Source: UBA668 sp043740085 (GTDB lineage Bacteria > Actinomycetota > Acidimicrobiia > Acidimicrobiales > Ilumatobacteraceae). From it: a stretch of 12,704 nt of DNA. The DNA is taken from positions 1-12,704 of the forward strand of contig JAYUCY010000012.1 of NCBI GenBank assembly GCA_043740085.1, written 5' to 3'. Positions 1-6,120 of this stretch are shown piece after piece. The first letter of the stretch is position 1. Every line of letters begins with the position of its first letter. Made by a program: the position numbers and the translations under genes. The notes beneath the pieces were generated by a model that searched no databases, was not told the origin of the DNA, and worked only from the letters and a program-made list of their open reading frames with translations.

Positions 1-1874
1 GCTCGCTCGGCGCGGGCCCGGTCACCGGCGTTGGCCAACCACTGCCGCAGTTGGCGGAGCGGAGTGCGAGTGCTCTCAGGCAACAGTTCGGTGTCGAAGA
101 GTTGCACCTCGTCGGTGGTGGTGTTGTGCAATGCCGGGACGAACCACGTGGTCGCGGGCACCACGACATCCATCGCCGCGAGGTGGGCGCGGACAGTGGT
201 GGAATTGAGGAGGTCAGCCAGCGCCCGGGCGTTCACTTCGCCGGTCTGCCCTCCGCAGGCGCCGCAGTCGAGACCGGCCGCGTGCGGGTTGTTGGCGGTC
301 CGGCTGCCATGGCCGCAGAGGAGTACCAGTGGCGCCAACCCATCGGTCAGGCCCATCGCGTTCAGCACACGTTTCGCAATTGCGGCGGCTGCCGCAGGGT
401 CATCGTCAACGATGCTCATGTGGGGCCGCAGGCGGGCGGCCGACTCGGCCGACAACCCGTCGTTCTCCCACTTTGCGGGTGCCTTGGTGTGCGCCAGGCT
501 GTCCTTCACCAACTTCGGCCCGTACAGCAATCCCATCGACTCGACGAAGCTGAAGACCGACGACGGTGCGCTGCGAAACAGGGACCACGCCTGCCGGTCG
601 CCCAGTGCCGCCACTCGCTCGTTGGTCATGTCGTCGAGTTCGGCGCCGAGCGCGGTGGTTTCGGTGACGTTCACGGCTGGAGCCAGCAGCCCAGGCAGCT
701 GCGGACGGGTGAGCGCGCTGCCCGCTGGCGTGTAGGAAATGGGCAGCCCGAAGAAGCCGGCGAACCCGCGAGTGTGGACACCTGGTGTCGTCGCTTCAAG
801 AGCTCGGCGAAAGACTTCGGAACGCACATCGATGCAGAACGCGGCCTGCACCGCAGGCACGCGCATGGGAGCAGTATCGGCGTCGGCAAAGGCACGGATC
901 AATGTGTCCTGGTATGTCCGCTCAAGGGCGCCCTGCAGTACCCAATCGACACGCTGTTCGAACGCAATCGCATCGACCGCGTCCTGTGCGTGTGCCCACG
1001 AGTGAGTCCAGTTGGTCCACACAGCGGATCCACCCTGGGCTTCGCGACGGGCTTCCGCGTCGGTACGCAGCAACCACTCCCAGGCGAGCCGGATGGCAAG
1101 TAGTCCAACGATCTCGTCGTCATCGGCACCCACGAGGCGGGCTTGCCAGCGACGGTACGCGCACCACGCCGCCCAGCCGTTGACCGAGAGCAGGAGCGCG
1201 GTGAGGTACGACTCGTGACCAGCTTCGGGAATAGCCAATACGCGCAAGAGCTCGGCGATCGTCGCGGCGGGCTGGGCGGGCAGTGTCGCGATTTGGGCTC
1301 GAGCCCAGCCGGCGCCGCGCCGCCACTTGACACCGTGCGAGGCTGACAGTTGAGTGCGCCATCCGCTGAACAGGTCGACGTCCTGGGCCGGATGCCACGA
1401 CCCCTGCCAGCGGTCGAAGTGCGCAGCGCAGTGCTGGCTGATCTGGTGGGTGACGAGGTCGGCCCAGGTCTGGCCGGGTTGCGGTGGGCCGCCCAGGTCG
1501 CGTACGTCGGTGGCGAGCGCCATCGTGTGCAGTACCGGTTGGGCCTGATTGGGGGATTGCTGCAGCACACCGCGGGCAGCCTCAGCCAATGTTGGGTCGC
1601 CCAGCGTGGTCGCTGCGGCGTGGATGTGTTCGGCCGCGAGACGGCCGGCCGCGTGCTCCGAGCGGAACCAGGCGCGAGGCATCGTGAGGGAGGTGCCGGC
1701 CAGTGCGCCCAGCGTCGCCGCCGCGTCCGGAGCTGACGAGCCCCGCCACCCCCAGTAGGGGTTGACGGCGATGAACTGGTCGAGCGGCCAGGTAGGTGCG
1801 ATTCGGTCGCAGGCCGAGGCAATGGGGGCGGTGATCGCGAGTGGCTGAATGTGTGGAGTGGCGGCAATGGTCAC
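1..1874 (-). CDS. dabA: DabA, zinc-binding subunit of the DAB inorganic carbon pump (partial, C-terminus beyond window)
   Basis: DabA (DUF2309/UPF0753 family) pairs with a NuoL-like membrane protein to drive CO2 hydration and accumulate bicarbonate in the cytoplasm; its active site resembles a beta-carbonic anhydrase. I read 624 codons in one unbroken frame from GTG at 1874 to the window edge; relatives are roughly 800 residues or more, so about 200 C-terminal residues are missing. Early residues contain the family motif IAPTWPLDQFIAVNPYWGW. The zinc/active-site residues are present: C347 and D349 in FCIDVRSE, H522 in LLCGHGSRT, and C537 in GLDCGACGG. Their spacing matches C351/D353/H524/C539 as I recall them from Halothiobacillus DabA. 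The GTG overlaps the dabB stop as GTGA, implying translational coupling; no clear Shine-Dalgarno is seen. Identity is secure; activity is inferred. Confidence 0.94.
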   Translation of the reverse strand, partial: MTIAATPHIQPLAITAPIASACDRIAPTWPLDQFIAVNPYWGWRGSSAPDAAATLGALAGTSLTMPRAWFRSEHAAGRLAAEHIHAAATTLGDPTLAEAARGVLQQSPNQAQPVLHTMALATDVRDLGGPPQPGQTWADLVTHQISQHCAAHFDRWQGSWHPAQDVDLFSGWRTQLSASHGVKWRRGAGWARAQIATLPAQPAATIAELLRVLAIPEAGHESYLTALLLSVNGWAAWCAYRRWQARLVGADDDEIVGLLAIRLAWEWLLRTDAEARREAQGGSAVWTNWTHSWAHAQDAVDAIAFEQRVDWVLQGALERTYQDTLIRAFADADTAPMRVPAVQAAFCIDVRSEVFRRALEATTPGVHTRGFAGFFGLPISYTPAGSALTRPQLPGLLAPAVNVTETTALGAELDDMTNERVAALGDRQAWSLFRSAPSSVFSFVESMGLLYGPKLVKDSLAHTKAPAKWENDGLSAESAARLRPHMSIVDDDPAAAAAIAKRVLNAMGLTDGLAPLVLLCGHGSRTANNPHAAGLDCGACGGQTGEVNARALADLLNSTTVRAHLAAMDVVVPATTWFVPALHNTTTDEVQLFDTELLPESTRTPLRQLRQWLANAGDRARAER

Positions 1875-3484
1875 GCGAGGGTCCGGGTCCGATCGGGAAA
1901 GGGTGCGGTGGCGATGTTCGGGAGGGCCGACGGACGTGCGCGCGGAGCCGGTGGTGGCCAGACGGCGAAGGCCACGCGGGTGAACGCCTCGTCAAGGAAC
2001 AGCCCGCCATACATCCACGGGTAGAGGCGAGTAGAGAGGCCGCGGGAAGGGGTAACGACGCACAGCGTGTGGATGGTGAAGAGCAGTGCGAAGGAGATGG
2101 CGACGAAGACGAGCAGCGCAGGGGGCGCTGTCGGCCCGTGAGGCACGAGTTGCCCAACGACGTCGTGTAGCGCGAAGTATGCGAGCGGCACCGCGATGGT
2201 CCCGGCGATGAGCGGCAGCCGTGTGCGCCGCCCGCCGGGGTTGTGCGCCGCGTTGGCGAGTGGGGCCAACGCGACGGCGACGATGCCGACCAGTAACCAG
2301 GTGGTGGCCGACGGCGGGTCGGCGAAGGGAAGCTGCCCCCACGCCCAACCTGCAGCACACGTACCCACCACTACCACCGAGGTGTCGACGAGTATTGACG
2401 CGCCGGTCGGGGCAGCGGGCTTGGGGACCAGCTGCTTGCGCTGCGTCTGGCGCACCGCGCCGCCCGCACCGAGAAAGGCGTGCGCCTTGTAGAGCGAGTG
2501 GGCGACGAGGTGCAGTAGCGCCATCTCCCAGATGCCCAGGCCGCACTGCATCAGCATGAACCCCATCTGCGCGCACGTCGACCAAGCGAGCGACACCTTG
2601 ATACTGATGCGAGTGGTCATCACCAGAGCCGCAATCACCGCGGTGGTGGTGCCGACGATGATGAGCAGCGCCCTTGTTTCGACCGCGCGGTCGACCACCG
2701 GCGCGAAGCGCAGCAGCACGAACCCGCCGAGGTTGACGACGCCGGCGTGCAGCAGGGCGGACACCGGCGTTGGGGCCTCCATGACTTGGATGAGCCACCC
2801 GTGAAACGGCAGCTGCGCGCATTTCAAGAGCGCAGCCAGTGCGACCAACCCAATGCCGATGCGGGCACCCATCGGCAGCGCGGCCGCGGCTGCCTCGGCG
2901 GTGATCTGGTCGATGCGCAGCGTGCCGAAGGTGGCGCCGAATGCCACCACCGCCCCAAGCATGCACAGATCTGCACAGCGGGCCAGGATGAACTTCTTGT
3001 GGGCAACGGCAACTGCTGCAGGCCGGTCTCCGAAGAACGTGAGGAGGCCGTGCAACGCGAGGCCCGTCGCGGCCCACGCCAGAGTCAGCAGCACGAGATG
3101 GTTGGCGATGACCACCACCGCTACCGCCGCGAGGGTTGCCAGTAGCTGGCTGATGTAGCGCTGTTCGTGAGGGTCGCCCGCCAGGTAGGCCTGCGAGTAG
3201 CGGATGACCACCCAGCCCACGAAGCTGACCAACGCGAGCATGATCGCGCCGACGGTGTCGGCTCGCAGCAACATGCCAGCGCTGTCGCTCGTTGGTGCGC
3301 GAGCGACAAGACCGGCGCCAGCGGCCACCAGCATGACCACTGACGCGACGCGTCCGTAGCGCCACGCGATCGCGACGGAGGCGGCCTGGCGGGCGGCGAT
3401 GACCGCGGCCAGTGCCGCAATGGCGGGCACGAGCAGCACAACACTGTGCCACACGGGCAGTGCGGTGAAATTGGTGAGGGACAC
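1871..3484 (-). CDS. dabB: DabB, NuoL/MrpA-like membrane subunit of the DAB inorganic carbon pump
   Basis: This is a proton-conducting-type membrane protein (Proton_antipo_M family, related to NADH dehydrogenase subunit L) of 537 residues with about a dozen hydrophobic helices. Counting from GTG 3484, the core family block KCAQLPFHGWLIQVMEAPTP begins at K221, the counterpart of the NuoL TM7 lysine. It is followed by PVSALLHAG, STCAQMGFM near 302, and HLVAHSLYKAHAFLGAG near 325. The helix that carries a key glutamate in NuoL reads LAWAATG (136-141), with alanine instead. Subunits standing next to DUF2309 genes are DabB rather than complex I, and no other nuo genes are nearby. I chose GTG 3484 because AAGGAG lies 10 bases upstream; a TTG at 3535 would add 17 residues without a visible site. 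It ends in GTGA overlap with dabA. Confidence 0.92.
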   Translation of the reverse strand: MSLTNFTALPVWHSVVLLVPAIAALAAVIAARQAASVAIAWRYGRVASVVMLVAAGAGLVARAPTSDSAGMLLRADTVGAIMLALVSFVGWVVIRYSQAYLAGDPHEQRYISQLLATLAAVAVVVIANHLVLLTLAWAATGLALHGLLTFFGDRPAAVAVAHKKFILARCADLCMLGAVVAFGATFGTLRIDQITAEAAAAALPMGARIGIGLVALAALLKCAQLPFHGWLIQVMEAPTPVSALLHAGVVNLGGFVLLRFAPVVDRAVETRALLIIVGTTTAVIAALVMTTRISIKVSLAWSTCAQMGFMLMQCGLGIWEMALLHLVAHSLYKAHAFLGAGGAVRQTQRKQLVPKPAAPTGASILVDTSVVVVGTCAAGWAWGQLPFADPPSATTWLLVGIVAVALAPLANAAHNPGGRRTRLPLIAGTIAVPLAYFALHDVVGQLVPHGPTAPPALLVFVAISFALLFTIHTLCVVTPSRGLSTRLYPWMYGGLFLDEAFTRVAFAVWPPPAPRARPSALPNIATAPFPDRTRTLA

Positions 3485-3494
3485 GTGCGGCGCA

Positions 3495-3500
3495 CTCCTT
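3495..3500 (-). promoter_or_regulatory. Shine-Dalgarno site deciding the dabB start
   Basis: The minus strand reads AAGGAG here, 10 bases before GTG 3484. It supports that GTG over the upstream TTG at 3535 as the dabB start. The spacing is slightly long. Confidence 0.6.
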
Positions 3501-3552
3501 GACAGCCGGGCTCCCGACACTCTGACCGTGAACAACCATTCTGTCCAACATA

Positions 3553-3585
3553 TAGTTCAGAACAATTAGTTCATCTCAGACGAAC
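3553..3585. promoter_or_regulatory. Candidate LysR-type operator between the divergent dabBA and lysR genes
   Basis: The gap between dabB and the regulator is unusually AT-rich for this window. It contains a GTTC-N9-GAAC dyad at 3569-3585, within which TC-N9-GA gives the T-N11-A pattern typical of LysR proteins (T3571, A3583). Just before it is a perfect 9-bp palindrome GTTCAGAAC (3555-3563). TAGTTCA occurs twice as a direct repeat (3553-3559 and 3567-3573, 14 bp apart). Paired half-sites spaced along one face of DNA fit a recognition plus activation site. The sequence is seen; binding by the adjacent LysR protein is inferred. Exact -10/-35 boxes could not be fixed. Confidence 0.55.
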
Positions 3586-3591
3586 GATTGG

Positions 3592-4503
3592 GTGTGCTCT
3601 GTGTCCCGTCTCAACTTCCACCACCTTCGCTACTTCTGGGCGGTCGCCAAGGAGGGAAACCTCACCCGCGCGGCCGCGCAGCTGCACGTGTCGCAGTCGG
3701 CGATGTCGGCCCAGATCAAACAGCTCGAGGCGCAGCTGGGACAGATGCTGTTCCATCGCACCGGTCGCACCCTGACGCTCACCGAGGCCGGCGGGTTGGC
3801 GTTTGCCTACGCGGAGACGATCTTCGCCACCGGCAACGAGTTGGTTGCGGTGCTCAGCGGCGGGCGCCGCGACGAGCGCCAGGTGCTACGTATCGGCGCC
3901 GTTGCCACCGTCTCTCGCAACTTCCAGGAGAACTTCATCCGGCCGTTGCTCGACCGAGCGGATGTGGAGCTGGTGCTCATCTCGGGCAGCCTCACCGAGC
4001 TGCTGGCGCAGCTGCGCGTGCACTCGCTCGACCTGATCTTGTCGAACCAGCGAGTCCACGCCAGTAGCGCCGATCCGTGGCGGTGTCGGCGCATCGCCCG
4101 CCAGCCGGTGAGCTTGGTTGGTCGTCCGCGGCCGACGTCACCATTCCGGTACCCGGTCGACCTTGCCGACCTGCCGCTGCTATTGCCTGGGCGCGAGAAC
4201 GACATTCGGGCCGGCTTCGACCTGCGTTGCGAGCAGCTGGGCATCCGCTACCGGCTGCGCGCCGAGGTCGACGACATGGCGCTGCTGCGCCTGTTGGCAC
4301 GCGACTCGGATTGTCTTGCGCTGCTGCCATCGGTGGTTGTGCAAGACGAGTTGCGTAGCGGCCGGCTGGTGGAGCATGCGGTGATTCCAGACCTGTACGA
4401 GAACTTTTACGGCGTCACCGTGCAGCGCCACTACGAGCCACCGCTCGTGCAAGCGTTGCTCGCCCGTTCCGAGACCGAGATCCTGCAACCCCCGCTGGAC
4501 TGA
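3592..4503 (+). CDS. LysR-family transcriptional regulator of the DAB locus
   Basis: This is a LysR-type regulator of 303 residues, normal length. The N-terminal winged helix-turn-helix (about 7-66) reads FHHLRYFWAVAKEGNLTRAA then SQSAMSAQIKQLEAQLG and HRTGRTLTLTEAG; the 'LRYFWAVAKEG' form resembles the NhaR branch. The rest (about 90-300) is the substrate-binding-like effector domain, so it probably responds to a small ligand. It is transcribed divergently from dabBA, and LysR genes commonly stand beside DAB operons, so it likely senses carbon status and controls dabBA; the ligand is unknown. The start may instead be GTG 3601, three codons later; neither has a clear ribosome site. The stop is followed by a 63-bp gap to the convergent methyltransferase gene. 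Confidence 0.93.
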   Translation: MCSVSRLNFHHLRYFWAVAKEGNLTRAAAQLHVSQSAMSAQIKQLEAQLGQMLFHRTGRTLTLTEAGGLAFAYAETIFATGNELVAVLSGGRRDERQVLRIGAVATVSRNFQENFIRPLLDRADVELVLISGSLTELLAQLRVHSLDLILSNQRVHASSADPWRCRRIARQPVSLVGRPRPTSPFRYPVDLADLPLLLPGRENDIRAGFDLRCEQLGIRYRLRAEVDDMALLRLLARDSDCLALLPSVVVQDELRSGRLVEHAVIPDLYENFYGVTVQRHYEPPLVQALLARSETEILQPPLD

Positions 4504-4566
4504 CGGTGGGTGCGCTCTGTGTACCCGCGCACGACTGGCCACGATCGCTCGAAGGTGATCGCTGTG

Positions 4567-5301
4567 CTAGCAACGGGTGTAGATGGAGACGTGCGCGATG
4601 CTGGTTGAGCCGAAGGGATCGCGGTGCCACGATCCATATCGGTCGACCAGCCGCAGACCGGCGATGCGTGCCATCAGGTCCATCTCGCCAGGGGTGATGA
4701 GCCGGCAGACGATGGGCATGAACCGCACGCCGGACTCCGTGATTCGGACGTGGTTCTCGGTCAGTAGCTGCGTGGCTGGGTCGTAGCGGGCGACGTCGAA
4801 GCCGACCGTGTCGAGTTCCACCAGTTCGGTGTGCACGTACTCCGATTGTCCCGGCGGAATCCATGCGTGCGGCAGCGCGGTTTCGACTACGAACACGCCG
4901 CCGGCGTCGAGGTGCAGCGCGGCGTTCTCGAAGCAACGCACCTGGTCGTCCGCGGTCAACAGATTGAAGATCGTGTTGTACACGAGGTACACCAGCGAGT
5001 ACCTGGTGCCCATGTCGGCAGTCGACATGTCGCCGACTTCGACTCGTAGCTGATCGCCGCCGGGCCGGCTGCGGAGCTGCTCGACCATCGCTGTCGACAG
5101 CTCGATGCCGTCGACCGACACTCCAACCTTTGTCAGCGGCAGCGCAATGCGGCCGGTGCCGATCGCGAATTCGAGCGCGCTTCCGCCGGCTGCAGCTTGC
5201 AGGAGGAATTCGGCGGCAGCTTGCTCGTCGCCGCGGGGCTGAGCGTCGTAGTGAGGTGCAACATCTGGGCCGAAGCTGTGCTGTGGATCAAAGGCGTGCA
5301 T
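4567..5301 (-). CDS. Class I SAM-dependent methyltransferase
   Basis: This is a 244-residue Rossmann-fold methyltransferase. Counting from ATG 5301, the SAM-binding motif I is LEFAIGTGRIALPL (43-56), motif II acidic loop VDGIELS (63-69), motif III-like VGDMS (89-93), and YLVYNTIFNLL near 105-115. The C-terminal part has PIVCRLITPGEMDLMARIAG, a pattern common in actinobacterial stand-alone methyltransferases of unknown substrate. I prefer ATG 5301, giving MHAFDPQHSFGPDVA, because family members start with this kind of sequence. An in-frame ATG at 5388 would add 29 low-complexity residues and run through a 15-bp repeat in the upstream gap. It is divergent from the TIGR03086 gene and convergent with lysR. 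The substrate cannot be read from the sequence. Confidence 0.87.
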   Translation of the reverse strand: MHAFDPQHSFGPDVAPHYDAQPRGDEQAAAEFLLQAAAGGSALEFAIGTGRIALPLTKVGVSVDGIELSTAMVEQLRSRPGGDQLRVEVGDMSTADMGTRYSLVYLVYNTIFNLLTADDQVRCFENAALHLDAGGVFVVETALPHAWIPPGQSEYVHTELVELDTVGFDVARYDPATQLLTENHVRITESGVRFMPIVCRLITPGEMDLMARIAGLRLVDRYGSWHRDPFGSTSIAHVSIYTRC

Positions 5302-5331
5302 CGGGCGAGCATGTCGCGTCGGGACGGGATG

Positions 5332-5432
5332 GGCACCACGATTTCGCAAGGGCCGAGTCAGGTGCGAACTCCGAGCCGCCGTGGCCATCGCCGCTCACGT
5401 GTGACCGCTACTTCGCCGGCACCACGATTTCG
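5332..5432 (+). repeat. Pair of 15-bp direct repeats in a divergent promoter region
   Basis: GGCACCACGATTTCG occurs exactly twice, at 5332-5346 and 5418-5432, 86 bp apart start to start (about eight helical turns). Both copies lie in the 161-bp gap between the divergent methyltransferase (start 5301) and TIGR03086 gene (start 5463), 31 bp from each start. That symmetric placement suggests shared regulator-binding sites, though a chance or duplication origin is possible. Confidence 0.6.
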
Positions 5433-5462
5433 AGTGCTTGCGGACTGCAGTATCGTTCGGGC

Positions 5463-6029
5463 ATGAGTACCAACCTCCGCCTGTACACGTCCGCCGTCTA
5501 TGCCTTCGAGCATGTCCTGAAGACGGCCAAGCCGACCGCCTTTTCACGTAAGGCACCGTGCATCGGCTGGACTGGCAAGGATGTGTACGAACACGCCGCG
5601 GGGAACCTGGCGATGATCAAGAGCTTTGCTGCCACCGGCAAGGGCCCGAAGTCGACGCCGAAGCTCGGGGCCGACCCGTTGGGTGCGTGGATCAAGCTGC
5701 GCGACCAGACGTTGGAGGTGTTCGATCACGCGCACGTGCTGGAGTCCATCGCCAACGACCCGTTTGGGCCGGACTTCGGTCCGATGACCGTTGACGTGCT
5801 CGTCGGCTTCATGGCTGCCGATCTCGTGCCACACACGTGGGACATGGCTCGTACGGCGAAGGTGGACGAGCGACTCGACCCGGCCCTTGTGAAGCACACG
5901 CTGGCTACGTGGAAGGCGCTCCCCGAGGAAGTGCTGCGTATGCCGGGGATGATGGCTGCGGCCGTCAAGCCGGCGCCCGGCGCCGACGCACAGACCAAGA
6001 TGCTCAGCTTCCTCGGCCGCACCGTGTAA
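5463..6029 (+). CDS. TIGR03086-type DinB/MDMPI superfamily metal-binding protein
   Basis: This 188-residue protein belongs to the actinobacterial TIGR03086 branch of the DinB-like four-helix-bundle superfamily, which includes mycothiol-dependent maleylpyruvate isomerase and other thiol transferases. Typical motifs are WTGKDVYEHAAGNLAMI (36-52) and FMAADLVPHTWDMARTA (116-132). H44 with D120 and H124 fits the three-ligand metal site (His plus D/E-x3-His). No signal peptide or membrane helix is seen. The start ATG 5463 begins the conserved N-terminus; a longer frame reaching back to 5130 runs across the methyltransferase gene and is rejected. Members often act in mycothiol-linked detoxification, but the substrate here is unknown. 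It ends 91 bp before the regulator gene, so co-transcription is possible. Confidence 0.88.
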   Translation: MSTNLRLYTSAVYAFEHVLKTAKPTAFSRKAPCIGWTGKDVYEHAAGNLAMIKSFAATGKGPKSTPKLGADPLGAWIKLRDQTLEVFDHAHVLESIANDPFGPDFGPMTVDVLVGFMAADLVPHTWDMARTAKVDERLDPALVKHTLATWKALPEEVLRMPGMMAAAVKPAPGADAQTKMLSFLGRTV

Positions 6030-6120
6030 GAACGCAGACGACGTCCTCGCTCGAGTTCACGGTGGAAAGCGCGAGACCCTCTCGATTCCCGGATTGTCGT
6101 GACGTGCAAGACTCGACGCG

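Noticed and set aside
51..1103. 350-codon plus-strand open frame opposite dabA
   Set aside because: It is antisense to the clearly conserved DabA frame, and its translation has no recognisable domain; long antisense frames are common at this GC content.
899..1867. 322-codon minus-strand frame overlapping dabA
   Set aside because: It is in a different frame from the DabA reading frame, which carries the zinc motifs; its product is Ser/Pro/Arg-rich without motifs.
1992..3551. 519-codon minus-strand frame overlapping dabB
   Set aside because: Arg/Gly/His-rich shadow of the membrane-protein frame; the DabB frame holds all family motifs and helices.
4504..4566. Possible terminator between lysR and the methyltransferase gene
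   Set aside because: GATCGCT occurs twice as a direct, not inverted, repeat, and no convincing stem with a T-run is present.
5130..5462. Long 5' extension of the TIGR03086 gene
   Set aside because: It would run antisense through the start of the methyltransferase gene and adds Arg-rich sequence; ATG 5463 begins the conserved N-terminus.
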